A stretch of 64,000 nucleotides of DNA. Source: Variovorax davisae (GTDB taxonomy: Bacteria > Pseudomonadota > Gammaproteobacteria > Burkholderiales > Burkholderiaceae_C). Below are positions 8,909 through 18,290 of the stretch, piece by piece (the stretch's first letter is position 1; every line of letters starts with the position of its first letter). A program made the position numbers and the translations under genes. The notes below the pieces were generated by a model. It saw nothing but the letters and a program-made list of their open reading frames with translations. It was not told where the DNA came from and ran no database searches. The stretch is from the NCBI RefSeq assembly GCF_030316845.1, contig NZ_JASZYS010000008.1:1-64000 (forward strand). The letters are read 5' to 3'.

Positions 8909-10726
8909 TCAACGTCGCACCGGAAAGGTCGAAGCCGAAACGCCCGGTGCGAGCACCTCCGCCTGCGGCCGGTCCGTGACAGGGTCGTCGGGGCACCAGC
9001 CCAGCGAAACGCCGCCGCGGCGCTGGAAATCGGCGGCGCTGCGGGCGAGCCGACCTGCGTCGGGCGGCGCCGAAGCCGTGAACCATCTCAGGAGCCTCGG
9101 GTCGACCGGTGCCAAGCGGTCGTCGGCGACCCGGTCGTCCAGGGCGGTAGGCACCAGGCTGATCTCTGCCAGCGGGTGCGGCACGGCGGCCGCGCGCGGC
9201 GGCGCGAGCCACAGCAGATCCAGTCCGGGCCGGGCTGCGTCCAGGGTTGCGAACGCTCGCCATCCCAGCGCGTCGGGTGTGTCGCCGCGTCCGAGCGTTT
9301 CGAGCATCGGCTGGCGCCGTTCGCGCACCACCCAGGCGGACCCGCTCAGTGGAATGTCTGCGCGGTGCACGGAGCGCGGCGATGGAGCGTCGAAGCGCAT
9401 CGATGCCGCCGGTGCCTCGGCGTCCTCGAGCAGCCAACCGTCCAGCGGCACCCTGGCGCCCAGGTCTCGATAGAGACGCAGCACGCGCGCGTCGTCGCCC
9501 AGCGCGGCGAGCGCCTGCCTGTGAGGCAGGCGGGCATAGACCTTCACGCCGGCACGCGTGTTCATCTGCCATGCCACGCGCGAGAGCCAATCGCCCGCCA
9601 AGGGAAGTTCGGGGGTGGGAAACCAGGCGGCGGTGATTCGCCCCTGCGCGTCGTGGCGTACCGCGTCGACCACCAGGCCGGTCACGCCCAGCGCCCGCAC
9701 GCGCTCGATCGCGTGCCCCAGGCGTTCGTTGCTGCTGGCCTCCTCTCCAGCCCAGAGGGCGGCCGGGTCGAGGCAGACCAGGCGATCCACCCGCCTTTCG
9801 TTCGGATCGGGCTCCAGACCCTGCGCCAGATCCGCGAGCGGCGGGTTGAACGTCGGCAGGAAGCGGGCCAGCCTGAAGGGCCTGTCCGATCGAGAGGGTC
9901 CCTGGTCGAGCACCAACGCAAAGTCGAAGCCCAGGTCGCGGGCCGCCTGCGTGCCGATGGCGTCGTAGCGCCCGTAGGGCCACACCAGCGCGCGCGGTGC
10001 GCTGCCCAGCTCTCGCTGCAGCGTGGCGCGCCCGCTCGCGAGGTCGGCGCGCACGGCCGCCGCGAAGTCGGCTTCGCTCTGGTAGCCCATGCCGGGCGTG
10101 TAGCGGCGCGTCACCGCCGCCGGCATGGTGTTGCCCTGCGGGTTGCCGACGACTTCGGCGTGCAGCGCCTGGCTGTGCAGCGCGAATTCGATCAGTCCCG
10201 AGCGCTGCATCTCGCGCGCCTGGTCCCAGGTGATGAAGCGCTCGCGCGGCACCGATTGCCCGCCATAGCGCACCATCGATCCTGCGGGGGGCTCCATCCA
10301 GCTGCCCACCAGTGCCGCGACGATCGGGTAGCCGTAGGCCAGGGCCAGTGGATAGACCCGGGTGTACAGGCTGCGGTAGCCGTCGTCGAAGGTGATCAGC
10401 ACGGCCTTCGCGGGCAACGCCTTCTCGCCGCGGCCCGCGCGTGCGATGTCGTCGAGGGAAACCGCGCGCCAGCCACTGCCGCGCAACCAGTCGAAGAAGC
10501 TCACCAGGCGATCCGCGGTGATCGCGTCATCGTCGAGATCGCCTTGGGCGTCCACCACATCATGAAGGCCGATCGTTGCGAAGGTCGTCGTCACTGCGGA
10601 CGAGGGCGAGGGCTGCGCCTGCTGCGCAAACGCGGGCCGTGCGGCCGTGCAGAGGATCACCAAGGCCATCGCCAGCGCGCGTGCCCCGGCGCGGATGGCT
10701 TGGCGTGAGGGATGGATCGCGTTCAT
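8909..10726 (-). CDS. pgaB: PgaB, periplasmic poly-GlcNAc N-deacetylase
   Basis: A 605-residue exported enzyme that partly deacetylates poly-GlcNAc before export. The N-terminal polysaccharide deacetylase domain has Asp114-Asp115 in ITFDDGYRS and the metal-binding His pair His184/His189 in HSQALH. The C-terminal half resembles the PgaB glycoside-hydrolase-like domain. The ATG at 10726 overlaps the pgaA stop (ATGA). The N-terminus is a signal peptide cut near AFA-QQA. Unlike E. coli PgaB, I see no proper lipobox, the only cysteine lying in VILC, so the protein may be soluble periplasmic rather than a lipoprotein. The frame continues upstream over pgaA, but pgaA clearly codes there. Confidence 0.95.
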   Translation of the reverse strand: MNAIHPSRQAIRAGARALAMALVILCTAARPAFAQQAQPSPSSAVTTTFATIGLHDVVDAQGDLDDDAITADRLVSFFDWLRGSGWRAVSLDDIARAGRGEKALPAKAVLITFDDGYRSLYTRVYPLALAYGYPIVAALVGSWMEPPAGSMVRYGGQSVPRERFITWDQAREMQRSGLIEFALHSQALHAEVVGNPQGNTMPAAVTRRYTPGMGYQSEADFAAAVRADLASGRATLQRELGSAPRALVWPYGRYDAIGTQAARDLGFDFALVLDQGPSRSDRPFRLARFLPTFNPPLADLAQGLEPDPNERRVDRLVCLDPAALWAGEEASSNERLGHAIERVRALGVTGLVVDAVRHDAQGRITAAWFPTPELPLAGDWLSRVAWQMNTRAGVKVYARLPHRQALAALGDDARVLRLYRDLGARVPLDGWLLEDAEAPAASMRFDAPSPRSVHRADIPLSGSAWVVRERRQPMLETLGRGDTPDALGWRAFATLDAARPGLDLLWLAPPRAAAVPHPLAEISLVPTALDDRVADDRLAPVDPRLLRWFTASAPPDAGRLARSAADFQRRGGVSLGWCPDDPVTDRPQAEVLAPGVSASTFPVRR

Positions 10727-12849
10727 CTTCCAAACCTGTGCTCGAGCTTCAGGTAGCCGTTGAGCGTGCGTTCGCGCTGGCCGTTGTACACATTGCTGGC
10801 CCATTCGATGCCCCAGGTCAGTTCGGTCCAGGGGTCGTGGCGCCAGGTCTGCTCGTAGGCGGCGCCGCCCACCGTGCGTGCCCCGAACGCGCGTTGGTCG
10901 AACATGCCCACTGTCAGTCGCAGCCGCTGCAGCAGCACGCGCTCGTAGACACGCCACATCACATGCTGCACCTGCGCCTCGATGGAAGGCAGCCACGACT
11001 CCTTCGGATTGAAATACGGCGTGACCGCCAGGCTGTTGCGCTGCCATTCGAGGCGCGGCTTGAGCAGGACGTCGAGGTGCGGGCGGTCGAGCAGCGAGAG
11101 GGCGCCGTCGATCGTCACCTGCTCGCGCCGGTTGCCGTCGCTGAAGTCCATGAACTGCGCTTTCAGGCCCGCCTCGGTCGATTCGTTCCAGGCGTAGCGC
11201 AGTCCGCCGCGCACTGCGTCGGCGGTGATGCCGTGGAAGTCCGCGCGCAAGGGGGCGTCCGGTGAATGCTTCGCGGCGTCCGCGAGGAAGGTCCAATGAT
11301 CGGTGGGCTGCCACTGGGCGGCAAGCGAGCCGCCCGAGGTGTTGAGCGAGCCCGTCTGGGACCATGCCAGTGCATCGAGTCGCCAGTCGGGCCACAGTGC
11401 CTGTGCGCCGCCGCCGAACCGATGACGCTTGGCGCGGCCTTCCTCGAGGGAGTCGGAACTGCTGTCGGCCAGGCCGATCAGCCGCCAGACGCCCGCGAAG
11501 GTCGATGACTCGACCTGGAGGCTGGCCTCGCCGCCATTGCCCGGCCCTTGAAGCGCCTGGTTGTCCGCGTGCCTGCCGCCCAGCGCGAAGCGCACGCTGG
11601 GGCCGATGGCGGCATCGAGTTCCCGCCGCACCTGCTGCACGCGTGGCAGGTCGGCGCCTTGTTCCAGCAGCGGTGCCAAGCGCTCGTCGGCGCGCAGCAG
11701 ACGATGCCGACGCGTGTCCGAATCCACCTGCTGCACCCGAAGGCCGAAATCCTCCGGTGCGAGGGCCGCGGCGCTGTCGATGCCATCCTCGGCCCGGCGC
11801 GGCCAACCTTGCTGGGCCGCAATGTCGGACGCCTGCGCGCGCAGCCAGGGAAGGGCCGGCGCCCCGCGCTCCAGCGGCTCGATGCGCGTCCACGCCGCGG
11901 CCGGCATGTCGGCGTAGCTGTGGATGGCGGCGTCGAAGGCCTTCGCTTCCAGCCAGGCGTCGTTCTCGCGCGGCGTCTGCCGTTCGCCTGCACGACGCCA
12001 CGGGGGTCCTGCGGCGGCCAGCAGGGCGTCGACCGTGCCGAAGGCGGCGCCGAAGTCCTCGCTCTCCGACTCCGCATAGGCGCGTCCCATCATGAGGGAC
12101 CGCCATGCCACGTCGTCGTCCGCCTGCTGCGACGGCGGCAGGCGCCGCAGGGCTTCCTCGTACGCGCTGCGCGCCTGCGCAGGGCGGCGCAACGCGAGCA
12201 GCGCGTCCGCGTCGGCCTGCAGGACATAGGCAGGGGGGGAATCTCCCGCCGCGCGCAGCGCGCTCACCTGGTCCACAGCCTCCTGCCAGCGCTCGCGGTG
12301 GCGCAGCGCCACCGCACGGTCGCGCTGCAACCGGGTGACGAGACCCGGGTCTGGGGGAGTTGCCGTGCGTGCCTCCATCAGCAATTCGTCCAGGCCGGCG
12401 AGTGCCGCATCCACCGGGTCGAAGCGCCGCCGCGGATCCGGCGACGGCGGCGGGAGCTCGATCGCCCAGCGCAGGCGCTGGCCGGCCACGCGGCTGCGCA
12501 CGCCCGGGTCGGCGCGGTCGCCCAAGACCTGCGCTGCGGCGCTCGGGGCGCCCAGCTCCACCAGCACATCGGCCAGGGCCTGGGCGACCTCGGCGTTGTC
12601 GGGTTGCAGGCGCCGGGCCTGCGCGATGGCGCCGAGGGCCGCGTAGCGATCGCCGGCGCGCAGCAAGGCGCGGCCACGCTCGAGCAGCACCCTGGCGTCG
12701 ACCGCTGCGTCGGGTGGCTTGCCAGCGGCCGACGAGGGCTGACCCGCTGCGATGCCGCACGCCACCATGCCGGCCAAGCCGATGGACCTCCAGCGCCGCA
12801 AGCCGGTCGTCACACCGGCTGCGAGCGGACGGGTCCAAGGGCAACGCAT
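10723..12849 (-). CDS. pgaA: PgaA, outer membrane poly-GlcNAc exporter with TPR domain
   Basis: A 708-residue outer membrane porin for poly-GlcNAc. The first half is alpha-helical with TPR-like repeats (LLERGRALLRAGDRYAALG, ALLALRRPAQARSAYEEAL). The last ~280 residues are amphipathic beta-strands ending in a strand with a terminal aromatic-basic pattern (KLEHRFGR), as in PgaA barrels. The start is uncertain: I give the ATG at 12849, which leads to an n-region and a hydrophobic segment (IGLAGMVACGIAAG) as signal peptide; the ATG at 12882 is in frame and adds 11 residues. Neither has a strong ribosome binding site. First gene of the pga operon, overlapping pgaB by 4 bases. Confidence 0.9.
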   Translation of the reverse strand: MRCPWTRPLAAGVTTGLRRWRSIGLAGMVACGIAAGQPSSAAGKPPDAAVDARVLLERGRALLRAGDRYAALGAIAQARRLQPDNAEVAQALADVLVELGAPSAAAQVLGDRADPGVRSRVAGQRLRWAIELPPPSPDPRRRFDPVDAALAGLDELLMEARTATPPDPGLVTRLQRDRAVALRHRERWQEAVDQVSALRAAGDSPPAYVLQADADALLALRRPAQARSAYEEALRRLPPSQQADDDVAWRSLMMGRAYAESESEDFGAAFGTVDALLAAAGPPWRRAGERQTPRENDAWLEAKAFDAAIHSYADMPAAAWTRIEPLERGAPALPWLRAQASDIAAQQGWPRRAEDGIDSAAALAPEDFGLRVQQVDSDTRRHRLLRADERLAPLLEQGADLPRVQQVRRELDAAIGPSVRFALGGRHADNQALQGPGNGGEASLQVESSTFAGVWRLIGLADSSSDSLEEGRAKRHRFGGGAQALWPDWRLDALAWSQTGSLNTSGGSLAAQWQPTDHWTFLADAAKHSPDAPLRADFHGITADAVRGGLRYAWNESTEAGLKAQFMDFSDGNRREQVTIDGALSLLDRPHLDVLLKPRLEWQRNSLAVTPYFNPKESWLPSIEAQVQHVMWRVYERVLLQRLRLTVGMFDQRAFGARTVGGAAYEQTWRHDPWTELTWGIEWASNVYNGQRERTLNGYLKLEHRFGR

Positions 12850-13200
12850 GGCTGCAAGCGGCAGGAATATCCGGGGGCGCATCCAGGCGCTGCCGAACGG
12901 GACGTGGCAGACCGGGCCGGTCGGACCGTACGCCACGCCGAGGCCCATGTGGAGCCCGTGCTTTCGGGCGCTCTCGCGGGGCAGGCCGAAGCCGCCTGTC
13001 GTCTGTTCCGACGCGGATGCGGATCGGGTGCAGCCTGGGCTTGCCATGCCGGCGACCACGCTTCCAACATGCGGGGATGTCCGAGAATGTGGCGCTCCTC
13101 AGTTCAGTGACGGGACCCCTGGGAGCCTATACGTGGCAGGGAAACCAGTCAAACCCGAACCGCGCCATGGCGACCGCTGCTCGCGACCCACAGGGCCGGC
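12850..13200. promoter_or_regulatory. Leader and promoter region of the pga operon
   Basis: There are 351 bases between pgaA and the DUF3237 gene, which is also read leftward. The best promoter-like element on the minus strand is TTGACT (13147-13152) and TATAGG (13126-13131) with a short 15-base spacer. If used, it would give a leader of roughly 270 bases before pgaA. E. coli pgaA also has a long leader, regulated by CsrA; whether that applies here is speculation. No gene is seen in the stretch. Confidence 0.3.
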
Positions 13201-13755
13201 TCAGACCACCTTGTAGACCCTTATCACGACCGCCTCGCGCTGCGGGCGAAGGCTGTTCAGCGTGCCCACGTACACGAAGTCGTTGAGCCAGCCGTAGCGG
13301 CCTTCTGGCGCGACGATCTCCAGGGTCGAGAACACGTACGGCGGCGCATCCTTGGGCCGGCGCGAGAGCACCCGGTTGCGCACCGAGATGACGACGCCGT
13401 CCTCGGTCTTCAATTCATAGACCGCGTCCAGATTCCTGGCACCGTCGCGGCGCAGCAGCTGCCGGTCGGCGCCGCCGGCCATGACCGTTCCGCGCAGGCC
13501 AGGCCCTTCGAAGCTGCCGCCGACGATCGGCACCATGAAGCGCTCGCCGAAGGGCGAGGCGCCCAAGGTCAGCGCCGGCGAGAGGTCGACGATCGCCTCG
13601 TAGACGAACTCGGTGCGCGGCAGCACCATGGGGATGGTCGGGGTCGTCGGCGTGGCGGGGGCGTCGGCCGCGAGGGCAGGGCCCGCGGCGGTGGCGCAGG
13701 CCAGGCCGGCAAGCAGCATGCCGCGGCGGGAAGTCGGGTGCATCGAGGTCTCCAT
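13201..13755 (-). CDS. Exported DUF3237 family protein
   Basis: A 184-residue protein. It starts at the ATG at 13755, which has AGGAC 7 bases upstream. The N-terminus (SRRGMLLAGLACATAAG) is a signal peptide with a paired arginine, possibly a Tat signal, with cleavage near ALAADA. The mature part matches DUF3237, a beta-barrel family with motifs such as FGERFMVPIVGGSFEGPGL and ADRQLLRRDGARNLDA, and a C-terminal FVYVGTLN. Members often sit near aromatic or phenolic catabolism genes, but the biochemical role is unknown. It lies between the pga operon and a diguanylate cyclase and has its own AT-rich promoter region, so it is probably a separate transcript. Confidence 0.8.
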   Translation of the reverse strand: METSMHPTSRRGMLLAGLACATAAGPALAADAPATPTTPTIPMVLPRTEFVYEAIVDLSPALTLGASPFGERFMVPIVGGSFEGPGLRGTVMAGGADRQLLRRDGARNLDAVYELKTEDGVVISVRNRVLSRRPKDAPPYVFSTLEIVAPEGRYGWLNDFVYVGTLNSLRPQREAVVIRVYKVV

Positions 13756-13773
13756 GGGCTGTGTCCTGGCCTC

Positions 13774-13801
13774 ATTATGATTATTCAATATAACTAAACA
13801 A
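13774..13801 (-). promoter_or_regulatory. Predicted sigma-70 promoter for the DUF3237 gene
   Basis: The minus strand shows TTGTTT (13796-13801) and CATAAT (13774-13779) separated by 16 bases, inside an AT-rich island that stands out in this GC-rich window, about 20 bases upstream of the start codon. The match is moderate. Confidence 0.4.
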
Positions 13802-13996
13802 GAAGGACTTGCCGCTTTCTTCCAGGGGTTATCCCTGGCCGAAGGCGTCGACCAGGGCCGGCGGCGCGATCCGTGGTTTTCTCGCGCCTTCCGTGCGGTA
13901 CTGCCGCTGGCGCGACCGGCGCGGCTGAAGGGCGCGGCGGCTTCGGTGGACAATGGACGGTCCGACTCCGCCACCGTCCCCAGGAAGCCAGCAGCC

Positions 13997-15442
13997 ATGT
14001 CCGCGTCTACCGACCTCGAGTCGATGTTCGATCTGTCGCCCGTCTCTCTCTGGCTCGAGGACTACAGCGGGCTCAAGGACCTGTTCGACCAATGGCGGCT
14101 GGCCGGCGTCACCGACCTGGCCGCGCACCTGGCGGCCGACCCGGAGCGCATCCGCGACTGCATGGCCCGCTACAAGGTCCTGCGGGTCAACCAGCACACG
14201 CTGACGCTGTTCGGCGCGCGCAGCCAGGACGCGCTGCTGGCCGCCCTCGACCAGGTGTTCCGCGACGACATGGCGGACTGCGTCATGCACGAACTCGAAC
14301 AGCTCTGGCAAGGTGCGCTGAGCGTGGAGAACCAGACGGTCAACTACACGCTCGACGGCCGCCGCCTGGACGTGCAGGTTCGCCTGCGCATCCTGCCCGG
14401 CCACGAGGACCGCTGGGACCGGGTGCTGGTGTCGCTCGACGACATCACGGCCCGCGTCGCCGCCTATCGCGAGCGCACCGAGGCCGAGCGCTACGCCCGG
14501 GGTCTCTTCAACCATTCGCCGGTCTCGCTCTGGGTCGAGGATTTCAGCGCCGTGAAGAAGCTGCTCGACGAGATCCGGCAGCGCGGCATCACCGATTTCA
14601 CGACCTTCATCAAGGTGCACCCGGAATTCGTCACCCGCTGCATGCAGGAGATCCGCGTGATCGACGTCAATCGCGAGACCCTGCGCATGTTCGGCGCCGC
14701 CGACACCGCCGACCTGCTGCGCAACATCCCCAAGGTGTTTCGCGACGAGATGCAGGACTCGTTCGCCGACCAGCTGCAGGACCTGTGGAACCACAAGACC
14801 TCCCAGCAGCGCGAAGTCGTGAACTACTCGCTCGGTGGCGACCCGATCAACATTCACATGCAGTTCACCGTGCTGCAGCACCACCTGCAGAGCTGGGACC
14901 TGGTGCTGGTGTCGCTGGTCGACATCACGGCGCGCAAGAAGGCCGAGGCCTACCTCGAATACCTCGGCCGCCACGATGTGCTGACGCAGCTGTGCAACCG
15001 CGCCTTCTACACCGAGGAGCTGCACCGGCTGGCGCGCAAGGGCCCGTGGCCGGTGTCGGTCGTCGCGATCGACCTCAACGGTCTCAAGCGCGTCAACGAC
15101 GAGGACGGCCACGCCGCGGGCGATGCCTTGCTGCGGCGGGTCGGCGAGGTGCTGACCCAGGCGGTCGATGCGCCCGGCTGGCCGGCGCGCATCGGCGGCG
15201 ACGAGTTCGCCGTGCTGCTGCCGGCCACCGACGAGCGCGGCGTCGCCGCGATGCGCGACCGCATCGTCTCGCTGCTCGACCTCAACAACCAGTTCCACGC
15301 CGGGCAGAGCGGCCATGTGGTGCACCTGGCGATCGGCGTGGCGACCTGTGCCTCCGGCGACCAGCTGGAGGCGGCACTGCAGCGGGCCGACCGGGCCATG
15401 TACGAGGACAAGGCGCGCCACTACGCAGGCACCGTCGCATAG
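13997..15442 (+). CDS. Diguanylate cyclase with two tandem PAS-like domains
   Basis: A 481-residue soluble protein. Two related N-terminal units begin SPVSLWLEDYSGLKDLFD (about residue 14) and SPVSLWVEDFSAVKKLLDE (about residue 173). Each ends in a PAS-type strand followed by LVSLDDITAR or LVSLVDITARKKA, so they arose by duplication. The C-terminal GGDEF domain has an intact GGDEF at residues 400-404, so it should make c-di-GMP from GTP. I see no RxxD inhibitory site at the usual place upstream, suggesting weak product inhibition. Start: the ATG at 13997 with AGGAAG about 10 bases upstream; an upstream ATG at 13946 lacks one. Its position beside pgaABCD makes it a good candidate activator of PgaCD (inference). 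Confidence 0.9.
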   Translation: MSASTDLESMFDLSPVSLWLEDYSGLKDLFDQWRLAGVTDLAAHLAADPERIRDCMARYKVLRVNQHTLTLFGARSQDALLAALDQVFRDDMADCVMHELEQLWQGALSVENQTVNYTLDGRRLDVQVRLRILPGHEDRWDRVLVSLDDITARVAAYRERTEAERYARGLFNHSPVSLWVEDFSAVKKLLDEIRQRGITDFTTFIKVHPEFVTRCMQEIRVIDVNRETLRMFGAADTADLLRNIPKVFRDEMQDSFADQLQDLWNHKTSQQREVVNYSLGGDPINIHMQFTVLQHHLQSWDLVLVSLVDITARKKAEAYLEYLGRHDVLTQLCNRAFYTEELHRLARKGPWPVSVVAIDLNGLKRVNDEDGHAAGDALLRRVGEVLTQAVDAPGWPARIGGDEFAVLLPATDERGVAAMRDRIVSLLDLNNQFHAGQSGHVVHLAIGVATCASGDQLEAALQRADRAMYEDKARHYAGTVA

Positions 15443-15488
15443 GCCCTCGTCGGCGGCGGCCGGTTTTCGCTGCGGCAAGCGCAGGGTC

Positions 15489-17729
15489 ATGGCACGCATC
15501 GTGCAAAGCGGTGGCATGCTCGCATTCGTGATCGAGACTTTCCCGCAACAGCTGCGCCGATGGGGCGCCGGCCAGGCGCAGGCCCTGCGGGTGCTGCTCA
15601 CCCTCGGAAGCCTGATGGCGGTGTGCGGCGCCAGCGGCCGGACGGACGCCGTCACGCCGCTGTTCCTGGGCGCCATCGCGAGCGCGCTGGCCGAGACCGA
15701 CGACAGCGCGCGGGGACGCTACCGGGCCCAGGTGCTGACGCTGATCTGCTTCGCGGGGGCGGCTTTCGCGGTGTCGGCCCTGATCGACCGTCCGGCGCTC
15801 TTCATCGCCGGCCTCGCGCTCGCCGCCTTCTGGCTCACGATGCTCGGTGCGGTGGAGGCGCGCTACAAGGCGATCGCCTACGCCACCCTGATCCTGGCGA
15901 TGTACACCACCCTCGGCATCGGCAACCATCCGCTTGCCGGCCCGGACGAGCGCCTGCGCGAGCTCCTGCTGCTGCTCGCGGGCGCTGCCTGGTACGGTGT
16001 CTTCTCGGTCGCCTGGTGCCTGGCCTTTCCGGCCCAGCCGGTGCAGGCGCGGCTGACCCGGTTGTACGAGGTGCTCGGCCACTACGTGCGCTTCAAGGCC
16101 TCGCTGTTCGAGCCGCTGCGCGGCATCGACATCGAGCGCAAGCGGCTGTCGCTGGCGCAGCTCAATGCCGACGTGGTGGCCGAGCTCAACGCCGCCAAGG
16201 AAAGCATCTTCCGCCGCATCGGCGCGCGGGCGCCGACCGGCCGGATCGCGCGCTACCGCGGCCTGTACCTGATCGCCCAGGACGTGCACGAGCGCGCCAG
16301 CTCGTCCCACGACGACTACAACGCGCTGGCCGACGCCTTCTTCCACAGCGACCTGCTCTACCGCTGCCAGCGCGTGCTGCACCTGGAGGGCGAGGCCTGC
16401 CAGCAACTGGCGCAGTCGATCGACCGGCGCGAGCCCTTCGTGGCCGACACCGCCACGGTGCAGGCACTGGCCGAACTGCGCAGCGCGATCGCGCACGAGC
16501 GCTCGCACGCGCGCGAGCCGGCGCGGCAAGCCCTGCTGGCGTCGATCGAGGCGCTGGCGCACAACCTGGAGCGTCTCGACGGCCAGCTGGCCGGCGCCAG
16601 CGAGCCGGCCGCGCGGGCCGGGCGCACCGACATGGGCTTGCTCGACCGCTCGCCGCGCTCCTGGCGCGATGCGGCCGAGCGCGTGCGGCGCCAGCTGTCG
16701 CCGCGCTCGCCCCTGTTCCGGCATGCGCTGCGGCTGGCGGTCGCGCTCGCGGCAGGCTACGGCGTGATGTGGCTCATCCATCCGGCCCAGGGCTACTGGA
16801 TCCTGCTGACGACGCTGTTCGTCTGCCAGCAGACCTGGGGCGACACCGTGTCGCGCATGGGCCAGCGCATGGCGGGGACGGCGGTCGGCGTGGTGGCCGG
16901 CTGGGCGCTGCTCGACCTGTTCCCGCAGCACCTGGTGCAGGCCCTGCTGGCGGTGGCGGCCGGCGTGCTCTTTTTCGCCACCCGCAGCGCGCGCTACCTG
17001 CTGGCGACCGCCTGCATGACGGTGCTGGTGCTGATGTGCTTCAACCAGGTCGGCGACGGCGGCGTGCTGATCGTGCCGCGGCTGGTCGACACCGCCATCG
17101 GCAGCCTGATCGCCGGGCTGGCGATGGTGCTGGTGCTGCCGCACTGGCAGGGCCGGCGCTTCAACGAACTGGCGGCCGCGGCGATGCGCAACCAGGCGCT
17201 CTATCTGCGCGAGATCGCCGAGCAGTACCGTGCCGGCGCGCGCGACGACCTGCCCTACCGGCTGGCCCGGCGCAATGCCCACAACGCCGATGCGGCGCTG
17301 GCCGTGGCGGTGTCCGAGATGTTCCGCGAGCCGGCGCTGGTGCGGCCGCGCGCCGGCGTCGCGCTGCGCTTCCTGATCCAGTCGCACACCCTGCTGAGCT
17401 ACCTTTCGGCGCTCGGCGCCCACCGGGTCGCCCTGCGCAGCCCGGCGCTGGCGGTCGCGACACGCGGTGCGGCGGAAGGCGCGGCCCTGGCGCTGGAGGA
17501 ACTGGCGGCCGATGTCGAGCGCGGGTCGGCGGAAGCGATCGAGGCCGCCACCGCCCCGGCGGACGAGCGCCCGGCACTGGCCGGCCTGCTGGCCTCCGAT
17601 GGCGAGGGCGGCGACGCCGCGGTGCAGCTGATCCGGACCGAGCTGTCCCTGATCGGCCAGCAGATCGAGGCGCTGCGCGGCCATGCCCTGCAGTGGCTGC
17701 GGCCGGCGCCGGTCGAAGTCTCAGAGTGA
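15489..17729 (+). CDS. FUSC/YccS family inner membrane transporter-like protein
   Basis: A 746-residue inner membrane protein of the YccS/YhfK (FUSC) type. It has two homologous blocks of several transmembrane helices (about residues 20-180 and 410-545), each followed by a long soluble, helix-rich part. Features include the GYWILLTTLFVCQQTWGDT segment in the second block, then RMGQRMAGTAVGVVAGW, a typical FUSC signature. Such proteins are related to aromatic acid exporters and fusaric acid resistance proteins; the substrate here is unknown. Start: the ATG at 15489 with AGGG just upstream; the ATG at 15516 is an alternative. It is convergent with, and overlaps by 9 bases, the next gene. Confidence 0.85.
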   Translation: MARIVQSGGMLAFVIETFPQQLRRWGAGQAQALRVLLTLGSLMAVCGASGRTDAVTPLFLGAIASALAETDDSARGRYRAQVLTLICFAGAAFAVSALIDRPALFIAGLALAAFWLTMLGAVEARYKAIAYATLILAMYTTLGIGNHPLAGPDERLRELLLLLAGAAWYGVFSVAWCLAFPAQPVQARLTRLYEVLGHYVRFKASLFEPLRGIDIERKRLSLAQLNADVVAELNAAKESIFRRIGARAPTGRIARYRGLYLIAQDVHERASSSHDDYNALADAFFHSDLLYRCQRVLHLEGEACQQLAQSIDRREPFVADTATVQALAELRSAIAHERSHAREPARQALLASIEALAHNLERLDGQLAGASEPAARAGRTDMGLLDRSPRSWRDAAERVRRQLSPRSPLFRHALRLAVALAAGYGVMWLIHPAQGYWILLTTLFVCQQTWGDTVSRMGQRMAGTAVGVVAGWALLDLFPQHLVQALLAVAAGVLFFATRSARYLLATACMTVLVLMCFNQVGDGGVLIVPRLVDTAIGSLIAGLAMVLVLPHWQGRRFNELAAAAMRNQALYLREIAEQYRAGARDDLPYRLARRNAHNADAALAVAVSEMFREPALVRPRAGVALRFLIQSHTLLSYLSALGAHRVALRSPALAVATRGAAEGAALALEELAADVERGSAEAIEAATAPADERPALAGLLASDGEGGDAAVQLIRTELSLIGQQIEALRGHALQWLRPAPVEVSE

Positions 17730-18290
17730 AGGGGCGGCGGCGCCCAGCCTGCTGGCCAGCCGCTCGAGCGCCTGCGCGGCGGTCGGTGCCAGCTCGATCG
17801 ACCGCGACAGCATGAGGTTGAGCGGCTGCCCGAGCCCCTCGACCACCGTCCCGGTGGCGGCTTCCGTGACCACCCCGGCCGCATCGCGGCGGCAGGCGAC
17901 TGCGGCCTGCACGCGGTCCGCGTAGCTGCCTGGCGGCACGGCGTAGCCGACCACCGGCAGGCCGAGCGCGACCGCGAAGCCGACCTCGAAGACGGTGCCG
18001 GCGTCGGGCTCCTGGCCGCGAAAGCTCGCCAGGTTGGCGATCACGCCGTCGGCCGTGCGGATCAGCGCGACATTGCCCTCGTAGATGGCTTGCGCCCGGG
18101 CATCGTCGCCGGCCGCGGCGGCCAAGGCCAGCGCAGCGTCGGTCGGCGCGACGCCGGCCAGGCCCAGGCGCGCGGCATGCGCCTTCAGCAAAGCGAAGAT
18201 GCGGTCGCGGTCCGGCAGGAAGACGTCGGGCCCGGCGAGGTAGATGCGGGGGAGAGGGTGATCCGGGTCGCCTTGGCGCGGGGAGGTCAT
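17721..18290 (-). CDS. Nucleoside 2-deoxyribosyltransferase family protein
   Basis: A 189-residue protein of the nucleoside 2-deoxyribosyltransferase superfamily, which moves or hydrolyses deoxyribosyl groups of nucleosides. Visible motifs are IYLAGPDVFLPD at the N-terminus, the central ADGVIANLASFRGQEPDAGT with the usual Asn-Leu/Asp-rich loop, and the catalytic-Glu region FEVGFAVALGLPVVGY. This matches the family in both order and length (about 150-190). Its start overlaps the 3' end of the channel-like gene upstream by 4 bases, so the two share a transcript. No purine or pyrimidine salvage genes are nearby, so the physiological substrate is open. Confidence 0.85.
   Translation of the reverse strand: MTSPRQGDPDHPLPRIYLAGPDVFLPDRDRIFALLKAHAARLGLAGVAPTDAALALAAAAGDDARAQAIYEGNVALIRTADGVIANLASFRGQEPDAGTVFEVGFAVALGLPVVGYAVPPGSYADRVQAAVACRRDAAGVVTEAATGTVVEGLGQPLNLMLSRSIELAPTAAQALERLASRLGAAAPSL

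Noticed and set aside
8909-12844. A 1311-codon frame suggesting a PgaA-PgaB fusion
   Set aside because: The upstream half lies out of frame over pgaA, which codes convincingly in its own frame; pgaB starts at 10726.
15282-17684. An 800-codon frame opposite the FUSC gene
   Set aside because: No motifs, and composition is that of an antisense frame.
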